Source: Exiguobacterium sp. s122 (GTDB lineage: Bacteria > Bacillota > Bacilli > Exiguobacteriales > Exiguobacteriaceae). Taken from it: a stretch of DNA of 43,627 nucleotides. The stretch lies in the NCBI RefSeq assembly GCF_018618475.1, contig NZ_JACSMD010000007.1:1-43627 (forward strand), read 5' to 3'. The notes under the pieces were generated by a model. That model made no database searches and was not told the DNA's origin. It saw only the letters and a program-made list of their open reading frames with translations. The first letter of the stretch is position 1; each line of letters begins with the position of its first letter. The position numbers were made by a program, and so were the translations under genes. Of this stretch, positions 31,237 through 43,508 are shown piece after piece.

Positions 31237-33258
31237 ATGAATCGTGCAGTGAAAAACACCTTAGTTTTCGGTGTGATTTTCCTAGCCTTGATCTTGTTCC
31301 TTCAATATTTACAAAACCCGAGTAGCCAGAGCGAGACGCTCACGTACTCGGAGTTCTTGGAATATGTGGAAGAAGGTCGGATTGAAACGGCGACCGTGCA
31401 AGAAATTCCGGGTGCCATCTCGATTACAGGTGATTTAACAGGAGATGACGACCAGCGTTTTGAAACGAACATCCCGGCCAACGAGGCCGAATATGCCGAA
31501 GTGCTCTCGTCACTTCGTGCGAATACGAACATTAGTGTCGAAGAAGCGGAGTCGAGCGGGAACTGGTTCAGTATCGTATTTGCGATCTTACCGTTCATCA
31601 TCATCTTCATCTTGTTCTTCTTCTTGCTCAACCAAGCCCAAGGTGGCGGCGGTGGCGGTCGTGTAATGAACTTCGGGAAATCGAAGGCGAAACTATACGA
31701 CCAAGAGAAGCGCCGCGTGACGTTCAAGGACGTTGCCGGAGCGGACGAAGAGAAGCAAGAACTGATTGAGGTTGTTGAGTTCTTGAAAGACCCGCGCAAG
31801 TTCTCGAAACTTGGTGCGCGGATTCCAAAAGGTGTTCTTCTTGTCGGTCCTCCAGGGACAGGTAAGACACTCCTCGCTCGTGCAGCGGCGGGTGAAGCCG
31901 GCGTACCATTCTTCTCGATTTCAGGTTCTGATTTCGTTGAGATGTTTGTCGGGGTCGGGGCATCACGTGTCCGTGACTTGTTCGAGAATGCGAAGAAAAA
32001 CGCACCGTGTATCATCTTCATCGATGAGATTGACGCGGTCGGACGTCAACGTGGTGCCGGTTTAGGTGGCGGCCACGATGAGCGTGAACAGACGCTTAAC
32101 CAACTTCTTGTTGAGATGGATGGATTCAGTGATAACGAAGGCATCATCATGATTGCCGCGACGAACCGTCCGGACATTCTTGACCCGGCCCTTCTCCGTC
32201 CGGGACGTTTTGACCGTCAAATCACGGTCGATCGCCCTGACGTCAAAGGCCGTGAAGAAGTGTTGAAAGTCCACGCACGCAACAAGCCGCTCGACTCGAC
32301 GGTCGACTTGAAGTCGATCGCCCAGCGGACACCTGGTTTCTCAGGTGCGGACTTGGAGAACTTACTCAACGAGGCAGCACTCGTTGCAGCCCGTTCAAAC
32401 CGGACAGCGGTCTCGATCGTTGATGTAGAAGAGGCGATTGACCGTGTCATCGCCGGTCCTTCGAAGAAGAGTCGCGTCATTTCGGAGAAAGAACGAAACA
32501 TCGTCGCTTACCACGAGGCAGGTCATACGATTATCGGAATTGAGCTTGAGAATGCCGATGAAGTGCATAAAGTAACGATCGTCCCACGTGGGAACGCAGG
32601 CGGTTACGTCGTCATGCTTCCGAAAGAAGACCGTTACTTCATGACAAAACCTGAGCTTGAAGACAAGATCGTCGGACTCCTCGGCGGTCGTGTCGCCGAA
32701 GATATTATTTTCGGTGAAGTATCGACGGGTGCGAGCAATGACTTCCAACGCGCGACTGGAATCGCACGGAAGATGGTCATGGATTACGGAATGAGCGACA
32801 AGCTCGGACCGCTCCAGCTCGGTTCGAACCATGGCGGTCAAGTGTTCTTAGGCCGTGATTTCCAAACGGAACAAAACTACTCGGATGCCATCGCGCAAGA
32901 AATCGATCTCGAGATTCGTGAAATCATCAACCGTTGCTACGCGAAAGCGAAGCAAGTGTTGACGGATCGTCGCGCTGATCTCGAACTCGTTGCGAAGACG
33001 CTTCTTGAAGTCGAAACACTCGACTCGAAGCAAATTCGTCACTTGATTGAGACGCGCGAGTACCTCCCGCACGAGCCGGCAGAACCGACCGATGAAACGA
33101 ACGATTCAGACGAGGCAAAGAAAGATGAGGCGGCCGTCAAGCACGGACAAGTCATCGATCAACCCGAGTCTGTTCAAGAAGTGAAGCCGGATGTCGTCCC
33201 AGAAGGCGATAAGCCTGAAGCGACACCGACAGAACGGCCGAACAACGATTCACGGTAA
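31237..33258 (+). CDS. ftsH: ATP-dependent zinc metalloprotease FtsH
   Basis: Membrane-anchored AAA+ protease that degrades misfolded and regulatory membrane proteins. The 673-residue protein has two N-terminal transmembrane helices (about 6-25 and 110-130) around an extracytoplasmic domain, a Gly-rich joint, Walker A GPPGTGKT (204-211), Walker B IIFIDEID (259-266), the AAA second region and the zinc site HEAGH (426-430). ATG 31237 has TAGGAGG 6 nt upstream. The C-terminus after about 610 is a disordered, Glu/Asp/Pro-rich tail that makes it longer than B. subtilis FtsH (637). A strong terminator follows. Confidence 0.98.
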   Translation: MNRAVKNTLVFGVIFLALILFLQYLQNPSSQSETLTYSEFLEYVEEGRIETATVQEIPGAISITGDLTGDDDQRFETNIPANEAEYAEVLSSLRANTNISVEEAESSGNWFSIVFAILPFIIIFILFFFLLNQAQGGGGGGRVMNFGKSKAKLYDQEKRRVTFKDVAGADEEKQELIEVVEFLKDPRKFSKLGARIPKGVLLVGPPGTGKTLLARAAAGEAGVPFFSISGSDFVEMFVGVGASRVRDLFENAKKNAPCIIFIDEIDAVGRQRGAGLGGGHDEREQTLNQLLVEMDGFSDNEGIIMIAATNRPDILDPALLRPGRFDRQITVDRPDVKGREEVLKVHARNKPLDSTVDLKSIAQRTPGFSGADLENLLNEAALVAARSNRTAVSIVDVEEAIDRVIAGPSKKSRVISEKERNIVAYHEAGHTIIGIELENADEVHKVTIVPRGNAGGYVVMLPKEDRYFMTKPELEDKIVGLLGGRVAEDIIFGEVSTGASNDFQRATGIARKMVMDYGMSDKLGPLQLGSNHGGQVFLGRDFQTEQNYSDAIAQEIDLEIREIINRCYAKAKQVLTDRRADLELVAKTLLEVETLDSKQIRHLIETREYLPHEPAEPTDETNDSDEAKKDEAAVKHGQVIDQPESVQEVKPDVVPEGDKPEATPTERPNNDSR

Positions 33259-33265
33259 GTGGAAG

Positions 33266-33300
33266 AGACGAATGCCCTTCATGAGGCATTCGTCTTTTTT
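33266..33300 (+). terminator. Intrinsic terminator after ftsH
   Basis: A perfect 11-bp stem (33266-33276 with 33285-33295), 8-nt loop, then T residues to 33300. Its outer nine pairs match the arms of the purR inverted repeat. Confidence 0.93.
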
Positions 33301-33302
33301 CG

Positions 33303-33311
33303 TGTTATAAT
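33303..33311 (+). promoter_or_regulatory. Extended -10 promoter for coaX
   Basis: TGTTATAAT (TG at 33303-33304, TATAAT at 33306-33311) forms an extended -10 directly after the ftsH terminator. No good -35 is available since that place is inside the terminator stem. Confidence 0.6.
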
Positions 33312-33352
33312 TCGAGCGAACTGTAATTGACAACAAAGTGAGGAAACATATC

Positions 33353-34117
33353 ATGATTTTAGTGATCGATGTTGGGAATACAAATATTGTTCTTGGGATG
33401 TACGATGGAGAGACGCTCGTTCACCATTGGCGCATCTCGACGGACCGCACGAAAACGACCGATGAGTACGGGATGCTCGTTAAGTCATTGTTTGACCATA
33501 CGAACGTCTCTTTTGACCAAATCGATGGCGTCATTCTCTCGTCTGTCGTCCCGCCGGTCATCTTTCCGCTCGAACAGATGTCGCAACGTTACTTCAACGT
33601 CCGTCCAATCGTCGTGGGTCCTGGCGTAAAGACAGGTCTCGATATTCACGTCGACAATCCGCGTGAAGTCGGTGCAGACCGCATCGTCAATGCGGTCGCC
33701 GGAATTGCCAAATATGACGGGCCGCTCATCATCGTCGACTTCGGGACGGCGACGACGTATTGTTATATCGATGCGAACCGGCGTTATCACGGCGGTATTA
33801 TCTCGCCGGGTATTATGATCTCGGTCGAGGCGCTCTATCAACGTGCCGCAAAGTTACCGCGCATCGAACTTGCCACTCCGCCGACCGTCATCGGAAAGAA
33901 CACGATTCAAGCGATGCAGTCGGGGACGTACTATGGGTATGTCGCCCAAGTCGATGGCATCGTCAGTCGCATGAAACGAGAAGTCGGGGAAGCAACCGTC
34001 ATCGCGACGGGGGGACTCGCCCGATTGATTAGCGAACATGCGGAAACCATCGATGTCGTCGATTCGTTCTTGACGCTTGATGGGCTTCGCCTCATTTATG
34101 AACGCAACCAGAAATGA
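33353..34117 (+). CDS. coaX: Type III pantothenate kinase
   Basis: First committed step of coenzyme A synthesis. The 254-residue protein belongs to the ASKHA fold: DVGNTN (6-11, phosphate loop), [20 protein letters not shown] and [11 protein letters not shown], all signatures of CoaX. ATG 33353 is used because GTGAGG (33338-33343) is 9 nt upstream. It is followed after 20 nt by hslO, as in B. subtilis (yacB-yacC). Confidence 0.96.
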   Translation: MILVIDVGNTNIVLGMYDGETLVHHWRISTDRTKTTDEYGMLVKSLFDHTNVSFDQIDGVILSSVVPPVIFPLEQMSQRYFNVRPIVVGPGVKTGLDIHVDNPREVGADRIVNAVAGIAKYDGPLIIVDFGTATTYCYIDANRRYHGGIISPGIMISVEALYQRAAKLPRIELATPPTVIGKNTIQAMQSGTYYGYVAQVDGIVSRMKREVGEATVIATGGLARLISEHAETIDVVDSFLTLDGLRLIYERNQK

Positions 34118-34137
34118 ATACAAAGGAGTTACACGAT

Positions 34138-35064
34138 ATGATTCAACCAGAACAACAAGCATTACTTGACCAAATGAAAGCCGATTACCTCGTCCGTGCC
34201 CTCGGGTTCAATGGTGAGGTCCGTGCCTTTGCCGTCCGCACGACAAAGACGATTTTTGAAACACAACTCCGTCATCAGACGACACCGGTCGCTTCAGCAG
34301 CCCTCGGTCGAACGATGACGATTGGGACAATGATCGGGGCGATGCAAAAAGGGGCGGCGCGTGTCACCCTTAAAGTCGAAGGGGATGGCCCGATTGGAAA
34401 GATTATCGTTGACGCGGATACGGCAGGCGACGTGCGTGGATACGTCTCGCATCCGCGAGTCGAAGGTGGCACGTTCGTCAACGACCATGGCCTTACAAAG
34501 CTCAAAGTCGGCGAAGCGGTCGGGCGTGGGACGATTTCAGTCATTAAAGACCTCGGTTTAAAAGATTACGTCGGTGGGTCATCTGAAATTCAAACGGGCG
34601 AAATCAGTGAAGACTTCACGTACTACTTCGCCACTTCGGAACAAGTGCCGTCAGTCGTCGGTGCCGGCGTTCTCGTTCTTCCTGAAGACGAGTCGATTCT
34701 CGCAGCAGGTGGTATCATCGTTCAATTGATGCCAAACGCGTCAGAAGAGACGATTCAAAAACTCGAAACCGCATTGAAGACGTTCCCGCCGGTATCCGTG
34801 TTAATTGGCGAAGAGAAAACACCGGAAGAAATGCTTGAAATGCTTCTTGGTGATAGCCTTGAATTGCTCGACCAAAAACCGGTCCAGTTCAACTGCACAT
34901 GTAGCCGTGAGCGGATGGAACGGGCGATTATCGGTCTCGGCGCGGAAGAGATTCGTCAAATGATTGAAGAAGATGGCGGCGCGGAAGCGGTTTGTCACTT
35001 CTGTGGTGAAAAGTATCACTTCTCGGCAGAACAGTTAGAAGCGATGAAACAACAAGCACGTTAA
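34138..35064 (+). CDS. hslO: Redox-regulated chaperone Hsp33
   Basis: Hsp33 is a holdase activated by oxidation. The 308-residue protein ends in the redox zinc switch with C253-T-C255 and C286-x-x-C289 (CTC and CHFC). The core shows ALGRTMTIGTMIGAMQKGAARVTLKVEGDGPIG in pieces. ATG 34138 has AAAGGAG (34122-34128) 9 nt upstream; an earlier in-frame ATG at 34114 overlaps the coaX stop but precedes the SD. The B. subtilis neighbour yacD (PrsA-like) is missing before cysK. Confidence 0.95.
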   Translation: MIQPEQQALLDQMKADYLVRALGFNGEVRAFAVRTTKTIFETQLRHQTTPVASAALGRTMTIGTMIGAMQKGAARVTLKVEGDGPIGKIIVDADTAGDVRGYVSHPRVEGGTFVNDHGLTKLKVGEAVGRGTISVIKDLGLKDYVGGSSEIQTGEISEDFTYYFATSEQVPSVVGAGVLVLPEDESILAAGGIIVQLMPNASEETIQKLETALKTFPPVSVLIGEEKTPEEMLEMLLGDSLELLDQKPVQFNCTCSRERMERAIIGLGAEEIRQMIEEDGGAEAVCHFCGEKYHFSAEQLEAMKQQAR

Positions 35065-35080
35065 GCGGCTTCATTCCAAA

Positions 35081-35110
35081 TTGCATATTTTCAATTCGAT
35101 AGGGTATGAT
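35081..35110 (+). promoter_or_regulatory. Candidate cysK promoter
   Basis: TTGCAT (35081-35086), an 18-nt spacer and TATGAT (35105-35110), with a start near 35117. Confidence 0.6.
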
Positions 35111-35117
35111 TACATTA

Positions 35118-35133
35118 TCGGAATAGTCGGAAT
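35118..35133 (+). repeat. Direct repeat in the cysK leader, possible CymR site
   Basis: Two copies of TCGGAAT (35118-35124 and 35127-35133) with a 9-nt period lie at the predicted start of transcription. Cysteine genes of Bacilli are repressed by CymR-CysK, whose site contains a GGAAT-type half; the match is only partial. Confidence 0.4.
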
Positions 35134-35150
35134 TATGAGGAGGAAGTAAC

Positions 35151-36104
<954 letters not shown>

Positions 36105-36110
36105 ACTATG

Positions 36111-36155
36111 AGGCAGTTCCTAGGAGACAACTTCTTTCGGGAACTGCCTTTTCTT
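36111..36155 (+). terminator. Terminator-like hairpin after cysK
   Basis: A perfect 10-bp stem (36111-36120 with 36140-36149) with a large 19-nt loop and a short T-rich tract (TTTTCTT). It probably ends the cysK transcript before the folate operon. A -10-like TACAAT at 36159-36164 may serve pabB. Confidence 0.7.
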
Positions 36156-36199
36156 GTGTACAATTAGAGGCATGAACTAGAAGAACGGGGGAATCGAAT

Positions 36200-37579
36200 G
36201 TGCGGACGACAGCGTTCAAAACAATCCACATGACAAAACAGAAGATGTATGACACGTATTTAACGTTGACGGAAGGGAAGTCGCATTACGCCTGGCTCGA
36301 GAGTGGACGGGCCGGTCGGTATACGATGGCGGGCGTCGAGCCGTTCGGAACGCTTCACGTGAAAGATCACACGGGAACCTTGACGACGGAAACGGGGGTT
36401 GAGGCGCTACATGGTCGTCCACTTGATATCGTCGAAACGGTCCGTTCGCGTTACGCGGTTAAACGTCCGGATGGGGCCCCGCCATTCTTTGGCGGGATGA
36501 TCGGCTATGTGAGCTATGACGTGGCTCGAACGCTCGAACGATTACCTCGTGAAGCGGCTGATGACTTGGCGACGCCCGACGTCTCCTTCTTGTTATTCGA
36601 CGAAGTGGCCGTTTTCGATGAGGAAGATTCGTTGCTCTACCTCATGGTCACGGCTGAAGAACACGTCGAAGCAAAACTTGATCGCTTCGCGGCGCTTTGG
36701 CAGACGGAGACACATTATGCCTTCGCGCCTGTCGTCCATCGTGATGTGGAGCGTGCGCGCTCGCTTTCTCAAGAACAATTTGTCGCGGCGGTGCAGACGA
36801 TTCAAGACTACATTGTGGAAGGCGATGTTTTCCAAGTCAACTTGAGCGTCAGACAATCTGAACCGCTCCTCGCCGATCCGCGATACGTCTACGATACGCT
36901 TCGTGAGATGAACCCGTCGCCGTATATGGGGTACTTCAAAGACGATGTGTTAACGATGGTATCGGCTTCGCCGGAGTTACTGATTGAGAAATATGGAGCG
37001 GCCATCTCGACGCGGCCGATTGCCGGTACACGGCCGCGGGGACGTGACGAGGCGGAAGACATGGAGCTAGCTAGAACCCTTCTAGATAACGAGAAAGAGC
37101 GGGCTGAGCACGTTATGCTTGTGGATTTGGAGCGAAACGACCTCGGAAAAGTGGCCGCGTACGGCACAGTTCATGTCGACGAGTTGATGGTGATTGAAAA
37201 GTACTCGCACGTCCAACACATCGTCTCGAACGTTCGCGGCCTGATTCAAGACGGCGTCTCAGGGGCCGAGGCGCTCGGGGCAATGTTCCCAGGCGGTACG
37301 ATCACGGGCGCACCGAAAATCCGGACGATGGAGATTATCGAAGAACTCGAACCGGTTCGCCGCGGAATCTATACCGGGTCGTACGGCTGGATCAGTTGGG
37401 ATGATGACCTCGTTTTTAACATTACGATTCGAACGATGATTGTCAAAGACGGTACGGCTTATGTTCAAGCAGGCGCAGGAATCGTCATCGACTCAGACCC
37501 GGTCGCAGAATATGAAGAATCGTTGTCAAAAGCGAAAGCGCTCTGGGCGGCGAAAGCGAAAGCGGAGGAGACAACATGA
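36200..37579 (+). CDS. pabB: Aminodeoxychorismate synthase component I
   Basis: With PabA it turns chorismate and glutamine into 4-amino-4-deoxychorismate for folate. The 459-residue chorismate-binding enzyme shows [23 protein letters not shown] and [18 protein letters not shown]. The residue that is Lys in E. coli PabB (PIKGT) is Ala here (PIAGT), as in TrpE-type enzymes; neighbours pabA and pabC support PabB rather than TrpE. The start is GTG 36200 with GGGGGA 7 nt upstream. It shares an ATGA with pabA and begins a seven-gene folate/dus unit. Confidence 0.93.
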   Translation: MRTTAFKTIHMTKQKMYDTYLTLTEGKSHYAWLESGRAGRYTMAGVEPFGTLHVKDHTGTLTTETGVEALHGRPLDIVETVRSRYAVKRPDGAPPFFGGMIGYVSYDVARTLERLPREAADDLATPDVSFLLFDEVAVFDEEDSLLYLMVTAEEHVEAKLDRFAALWQTETHYAFAPVVHRDVERARSLSQEQFVAAVQTIQDYIVEGDVFQVNLSVRQSEPLLADPRYVYDTLREMNPSPYMGYFKDDVLTMVSASPELLIEKYGAAISTRPIAGTRPRGRDEAEDMELARTLLDNEKERAEHVMLVDLERNDLGKVAAYGTVHVDELMVIEKYSHVQHIVSNVRGLIQDGVSGAEALGAMFPGGTITGAPKIRTMEIIEELEPVRRGIYTGSYGWISWDDDLVFNITIRTMIVKDGTAYVQAGAGIVIDSDPVAEYEESLSKAKALWAAKAKAEETT

Positions 37580-38160
37580 TTTTACTCATCGACAACTATG
37601 ATTCATTTACGTATAACTTGGTTCAATACTTTGGAGAACTCGGGGAAGCGCTCGTCGTCCGTCGAAACGATGACATTACCCTCGAAGAAATCGAAACGCT
37701 AGCTCCGAGCTACCTTGTCATCTCCCCAGGGCCCTGTACCCCGAACGAGGCGGGCATCAGTGTAGAAGCGATTCGTTCGTTTGCCGGAAAAATCCCGATT
37801 CTTGGCGTATGTCTCGGGCACCAAGCGATTGCGCAAGCGTTCGGCGGAGAAGTCGTTCACGCCGATCGGCTCATGCATGGGAAGACGTCTAAAATCCAGC
37901 ATGACGGGAAAACCATTTTCACAGGTGTCCCACAAGAGACAGTAGTCACCCGATATCATTCTCTTGCGGTCAGTCGGACCTCACTTCCGGATTGCCTCGA
38001 CGTGACGGCTGAGACGCGAGAAGGCGAAATCATGGCACTTCGTCATAAGACATTGTCGATTGAAGGGGTACAATATCACCCGGAAGCGATTTTAACGGAA
38101 CATGGGAAAGAGATGATTCGAAACTTTATCGAGGTGTACCGTCATGTGGCTCTGGCATAA
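37576..38160 (+). CDS. pabA: Aminodeoxychorismate/anthranilate synthase glutaminase component
   Basis: Class I glutamine amidotransferase of 194 residues that supplies ammonia to PabB. Catalytic triad: C79 in [11 protein letters not shown]168 and E170 in YHPEAIL. N-terminal [21 protein letters not shown] is diagnostic. In Bacillus this subunit is shared between folate and tryptophan synthesis (PabA/TrpG). ATG 37576 overlaps the pabB stop by 4 nt. It overlaps pabC by 17 nt. Confidence 0.96.
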   Translation: MILLIDNYDSFTYNLVQYFGELGEALVVRRNDDITLEEIETLAPSYLVISPGPCTPNEAGISVEAIRSFAGKIPILGVCLGHQAIAQAFGGEVVHADRLMHGKTSKIQHDGKTIFTGVPQETVVTRYHSLAVSRTSLPDCLDVTAETREGEIMALRHKTLSIEGVQYHPEAILTEHGKEMIRNFIEVYRHVALA

Positions 38161-38977
38161 CGGCGAGTTACGTGGAAGTGAAGAAGTGTCCGTCCCTGTG
38201 TACGATCATGGTTTCTTGTATGGGATGGGCTTGTTTGAGACGTTTCGCACGTTTAACGGGAAACCGTTCTTGTTTGACGCGCATTGGGAGCGGCTCACCC
38301 ATAGTTTAGAGGCGCTATGGATTGACTTGCCTTACCGAAAACAAGACATCGAGCAAGCCATTCAAGCCGTCGTCGAGCAAAATGCGGCTCCGAACCTCTA
38401 CATTCGCCTCAACGTATCAGCCGGTGTCGCGCCACTTGGGCTTCATGACGAGCGGTACGAGCGGCCGAACGTGACACTCCTCGTGAAACCGCTCGCTGAG
38501 GCGTTTACGCCAGTTGAAAAACGGCTCGAGGCGTTACCGCTCCCTCGGAGTCGTCCCGAAGCCGCGTTTCGGTTAAAGTCCCATCATTATATGAACAATA
38601 TTCTCGGGAAGCGTGCCCTGATGGACCGTGAAGCCGAAGGATTGTTTGCGGATGAGTTGGGCCACGTCGTAGAAGGACTTGTCTCGAATGTGTTTTGGAC
38701 GGAGCGGGACGGTCGTCTCTTTACGACGCCGCTTTCTTCGGGCGCGCTCGCCGGTGTGACCCGGCAATGGGTCATGGAGACGTTTGACGTATCAGAGCAA
38801 GACGTTACGTTTCAGGAGTTGGCCGAGGCGGAAGAGATCTGGTTGACGAACTCGGTTCAACAGATTGCACCGGTGACAGAATTTTATGGTCGACACTTCC
38901 CTGGTAAAGAAGGAACGCGGTTTATGGAGGCGTGGCGACACGTGATGAAGACGATTGAAAAGGAGAGTGCGAGATGA
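38144..38977 (+). CDS. pabC: Aminodeoxychorismate lyase
   Basis: PLP fold-type IV enzyme releasing p-aminobenzoate and pyruvate from aminodeoxychorismate. The 277-residue protein has [19 protein letters not shown] at the N-terminus, the catalytic lysine K145 in [10 protein letters not shown], and [11 protein letters not shown] near the C-terminus. Relatives include branched-chain and D-amino acid aminotransferases; the pab context decides. ATG 38144 has GAGGTG upstream, inside pabA. The stop overlaps folP in an ATGA. Confidence 0.94.
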   Translation: MWLWHNGELRGSEEVSVPVYDHGFLYGMGLFETFRTFNGKPFLFDAHWERLTHSLEALWIDLPYRKQDIEQAIQAVVEQNAAPNLYIRLNVSAGVAPLGLHDERYERPNVTLLVKPLAEAFTPVEKRLEALPLPRSRPEAAFRLKSHHYMNNILGKRALMDREAEGLFADELGHVVEGLVSNVFWTERDGRLFTTPLSSGALAGVTRQWVMETFDVSEQDVTFQELAEAEEIWLTNSVQQIAPVTEFYGRHFPGKEGTRFMEAWRHVMKTIEKESAR

Positions 38978-39759
38978 CGAACGTAATGGGGATTTTGAAC
39001 GTAACACCGGATTCGTTCTCGGATGGCGGTCGTTACACGACGCTTGACGATGCGATCGCACATGCGAAACAGCTCGTCGAAGACGGGGCCGATGCAATCG
39101 ACGTCGGGGGTGAGTCGACACGGCCGGGCGCGCAATTCGTAACGGCTGAGGAAGAGATTGAGCGGGTCGTTCCGGTCATTCGCCGTTTAAAAGAAGAGCT
39201 CGACGTGTTGATTTCGATTGATACGTACAAGCCGGAAGTCGCGCGTGCCGCCCTCGAGGCTGGAGCGGATATCATTAACGATGTGTGGGGTTCGAAATGG
39301 GGCGACCGCTCGATGGTGACCGTGGCGAAAACATATCGCGTGCCGATTATTTTAATGCACAATCGCGACAATCGAAATTACGGGCATTTCATTGAAGAAG
39401 TCGTCGGAGATCTTCAGGAGTCGATTGAACTCGCTCATGAAGCAGGTTTACCTGACGAATTGATTTGGCTCGACCCGGGCATCGGCTTCGCGAAAGACTA
39501 TGAACAGAACCTCGAACTGATGAACCGACTCGACGTCATCACAAACCTCGGCTATCCGGTACTCCTCGGGACGTCACGGAAATCGTTTATCGGACAGGCG
39601 CTCGATTTACCGACCGAGGAACGAGGCGAAGGGACAATCGCGACAACGTGTCTCGGCATTATGAAAGGGTGTGCCTGGGTGCGGGTACATGACGTACGTG
39701 CGAATAAACGGGCCGCGCGGATGATGGACGTGATGTTAGGAGGCGGACAACATGGATAA
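38974..39759 (+). CDS. folP: Dihydropteroate synthase
   Basis: Joins p-aminobenzoate to the pterin pyrophosphate; the target of sulfonamides. The 261-residue TIM barrel shows GILNVTPDSFSDGG (about 5-18), DVGGESTRPGA (near 42-52), the DPGIGFAKDYEQN region and the C-terminal LGTSRKSFIG. ATG 38974 overlaps pabC by 4 nt with AAGGAGAG upstream. It overlaps folB by 8 nt. Confidence 0.97.
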   Translation: MTNVMGILNVTPDSFSDGGRYTTLDDAIAHAKQLVEDGADAIDVGGESTRPGAQFVTAEEEIERVVPVIRRLKEELDVLISIDTYKPEVARAALEAGADIINDVWGSKWGDRSMVTVAKTYRVPIILMHNRDNRNYGHFIEEVVGDLQESIELAHEAGLPDELIWLDPGIGFAKDYEQNLELMNRLDVITNLGYPVLLGTSRKSFIGQALDLPTEERGEGTIATTCLGIMKGCAWVRVHDVRANKRAARMMDVMLGGGQHG

Positions 39760-40117
39760 AATGTTTGTGAACGGGATGCGCTTTTATGGGTATCATGGTG
39801 TGTTTGAAGAAGAGAATCGACTCGGGCAACGGTTCAATATCGATTTGATGTGTGAACTCGACCTTGCCCCGGCTGGAATGTCAGATGATTTAAACGATGG
39901 AGTAAGTTACGCCGGCTTGTATCAAGTGACAGAAGACATCGTCACGGGTGAACCGGTCAATTTGCTCGAGACGCTCGGGGAACGGATCACGCAAGCCGTA
40001 CTTGCGCATAGCGATAAAATCCAAAGCGTGACCGTCAAAGTGATCAAACCGGATCCGCCGATCCCAGGGCATTACGACTCGGTCGCCATCGAGATGACGC
40101 GGAGGCGAAACGGATGA
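39752..40117 (+). CDS. folB: Dihydroneopterin aldolase
   Basis: Cleaves dihydroneopterin to 6-hydroxymethyl-dihydropterin. The 121-residue protein has the typical GMRFYGYHGVFEEENRLGQRFNID start, a Tyr near 54 in GVSYAGLY and the conserved lysine in VTVKVIKPDPPIPGHYDSVAIEM. ATG 39752 lies within folP and AGGCGG upstream acts as SD. It is coupled to folK by ATGA. Confidence 0.96.
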   Translation: MDKMFVNGMRFYGYHGVFEEENRLGQRFNIDLMCELDLAPAGMSDDLNDGVSYAGLYQVTEDIVTGEPVNLLETLGERITQAVLAHSDKIQSVTVKVIKPDPPIPGHYDSVAIEMTRRRNG

Positions 40118-40617
40118 TGTACGTCGCACTCGGGTCAAATATCGGTGATCGGGCCCGCTACTTACATGAAGCGATTGAAGCGATGGAGGCAGAGGGGCTT
40201 CGTGTCACGAGTCGGTCGTCGGTTTATGAGACGGCGCCAGTCGGATACATAGAACAGCCTTCGTTCTATAATATGGTCGTTCAAGTCGTCACGGCACGGT
40301 CAGCTGAAGATGCGCTCGAGCGGTTACAACACATCGAGCGGCAGCTTGGTCGGGAACGTCTCTTCAAGAACGGACCCCGTACAATCGACCTTGACATCTT
40401 GGTTTATAACGGCGAAGATATACAATCGAAGCACTTGTCTGTACCGCATCCGCGGATGCATGAACGCGCTTTTGTCCTCGCCCCGCTCGCGGAAATCGCT
40501 CCGACGCTCGAGGTGAGAGGCCAGACGGTTCAAAACCTATTCCTCGCGCTCCCGGAAACGGAGCGACGCGATGTGGTTCGGCTTGAATCGTTACAGTCGC
40601 TCGTTGATTCGGTTTAA
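40114..40617 (+). CDS. folK: 2-amino-4-hydroxy-6-hydroxymethyldihydropteridine pyrophosphokinase
   Basis: Activates the pterin by pyrophosphate transfer from ATP, making the FolP substrate. The 167-residue protein begins VALGSNIGDRARYLHEAI, with NGPRTIDLDILVYNG and the VPHPRMHERAFVLAPLAEIAP signature. Starts at ATG 40114 (overlapping the folB stop) or the next codon, ATG 40117. The small yazB gene that lies between folK and dusB in B. subtilis is absent; dusB follows after 23 nt. Confidence 0.97.
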   Translation: MMYVALGSNIGDRARYLHEAIEAMEAEGLRVTSRSSVYETAPVGYIEQPSFYNMVVQVVTARSAEDALERLQHIERQLGRERLFKNGPRTIDLDILVYNGEDIQSKHLSVPHPRMHERAFVLAPLAEIAPTLEVRGQTVQNLFLALPETERRDVVRLESLQSLVDSV

Positions 40618-40640
40618 CGTCTATAAAAGGAAGTGGATCT

Positions 40641-41636
40641 ATGTCAGGATTTAAGATTGGAAACGTGGACATTAAGAATCGGGCCGTGCTTGCCCCGATG
40701 GCCGGTGTCACGAATCCGGCATTTCGTCTCATCGCGAAAGAGTTCGGTGCCGGGCTTGTCTGCGCCGAGATGGTGAGTGATAAAGGGATTTTACTAGAAA
40801 ACGCACGGACGCTTCGGATGCTTTACGTCGATGAGCGTGAAAAACCGCTCAGTCTTCAAATCTTTGGCGGATCGAAAGACACGCTCGTGCGGGCGGCGAC
40901 GTATGTCGATCAAAACACGAATGCGGACATTATCGATATCAACATGGGGTGTCCTGTGCCGAAAGTAACGAAGTGCGAGGCGGGGGCGAAGTGGTTGCTC
41001 GACCCGGAGAAAGTGTATGAGATGGTGAATGCCGTCTCGAACGCGGTCGAAAAGCCGGTCACCGTCAAAATGCGTCTCGGTTGGGATGAGGATCATATTT
41101 ATATTCTTGATAATGTACGTGCTGCCCAGTCAGGTGGTGCCTCGGCGATTGCGATTCATGGCCGGACCCGTTCCCAACAATATGAAGGAACGGCGAACTG
41201 GGAATGGATTGGCGAGGCGAAAAAGATTGCGACCGTCCCGATTATCGGGAATGGCGATATCTCGACACCGCAAGAAGCGAAACACGCGATTGACCATTAC
41301 GGCGTTGATGCCGTCATGATTGGCCGTGCCGCTTTAGGGAACCCGTGGATGCTTTACCAGACGGTTCAATATTTGGAGACGGGCGAGCTTCCGCCAGAAC
41401 CGGCAGCGCGGGAGAAGATTGATATTTGTATGCTTCACCTTGATCGTTTGATTGCCATCAAAGGTGAGTTGACGGCGGTTCGTGAGATGCGTCAGCACGC
41501 GGCTTGGTACTTAAAAGGATTGAAAGGGAGCGGCCCGGTTCGCAAGCAAATCAATGAGGCTGAATCACGTGATACGTTCGGGATCATTTTGTACCATTTC
41601 GTCGAGCAACTCGAACGACAGATGCAAGAAGTGTGA
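40641..41636 (+). CDS. dusB: tRNA-dihydrouridine synthase (DusB family)
   Basis: FMN-dependent reductase of uridines in tRNA D-loops. The 331-residue protein has VLAPMAGVTNPAFRLIAKEFGAG, the catalytic cysteine C104 in DINMGCPVPKVTKCEAG, IHGRTRSQQYEGTANW and GDISTPQEA with IGRAALGNPWML for FMN binding. ATG 40641 has AAGGAAGTGG upstream. It corresponds to yacF downstream of the folate genes in Bacillus. The next gene, lysS, is separated by a hairpin terminator. Confidence 0.95.
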   Translation: MSGFKIGNVDIKNRAVLAPMAGVTNPAFRLIAKEFGAGLVCAEMVSDKGILLENARTLRMLYVDEREKPLSLQIFGGSKDTLVRAATYVDQNTNADIIDINMGCPVPKVTKCEAGAKWLLDPEKVYEMVNAVSNAVEKPVTVKMRLGWDEDHIYILDNVRAAQSGGASAIAIHGRTRSQQYEGTANWEWIGEAKKIATVPIIGNGDISTPQEAKHAIDHYGVDAVMIGRAALGNPWMLYQTVQYLETGELPPEPAAREKIDICMLHLDRLIAIKGELTAVREMRQHAAWYLKGLKGSGPVRKQINEAESRDTFGIILYHFVEQLERQMQEV

Positions 41637-41664
41637 ACTAGTGTAAAAAAGTGATTTATGGTAA

Positions 41665-43275
<1,611 letters not shown>

Positions 43276-43296
43276 GTGCCGACTTGATGTGACGTT

Positions 43297-43333
43297 GCCC
43301 CTGTTCCAGCTTGACTGGGACGGGGGTGTTTTT
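43297..43333 (+). terminator. Intrinsic terminator after lysS
   Basis: A 13-bp stem (43297-43309 with 43115 offset: right arm 43315-43327, three G-U pairs), loop CTTGA, followed by G and five T residues. It separates lysS from the rrn promoters. Confidence 0.88.
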
Positions 43334-43374
43334 ATGAGGTCAAAAATTATTTTTAAAAAGTTTTTGAAAAACAC

Positions 43375-43403
43375 TTGCCTTTCAGTTCAACATACGGTAA
43401 ATT
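43375..43403 (+). promoter_or_regulatory. rrn promoter P1
   Basis: TTGCCT (43375-43380), a 17-nt spacer and TAAATT (43398-43403), in an AT-rich stretch that resembles an UP element. It is the upstream member of a tandem pair. Confidence 0.6.
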
Positions 43404-43414
43404 AATAAACGTTG

Positions 43415-43430
43415 CCGCTGATGGCAGCGG
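43415..43430 (+). repeat. Hairpin between rrn promoters
   Basis: CCGCTG and CAGCGG form a 6-bp stem with an ATGG loop between P1 and P2. No T tract follows, so it is not a terminator. It would be in P1 transcripts only. Confidence 0.5.
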
Positions 43431-43449
43431 AAAGAAATAAAAAAAGTGG

Positions 43450-43478
43450 TTGACAACTGTGTCGATGACTTGTATTAT
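43450..43478 (+). promoter_or_regulatory. rrn promoter P2
   Basis: Consensus TTGACA (43450-43455), a 17-nt spacer and TATTAT (43473-43478). It is the same quality as the tRNA promoter at 29043. Confidence 0.88.
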
Positions 43479-43508
43479 TTTAAGAGTTGCCAATGGGCGG
43501 CAGACGAA

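Noticed and set aside
31302-32021. Long - strand open frame (239 codons) opposite ftsH
   Set aside because: It mirrors the codon structure of ftsH, has no SD or promoter of its own and gives a low-complexity Ser/Arg/Pro-rich product.
36200-37579. Identity as anthranilate synthase TrpE
   Set aside because: PIAGT is TrpE-like, but the overlap with pabA, pabC and fol genes and the lack of trp genes favour PabB.
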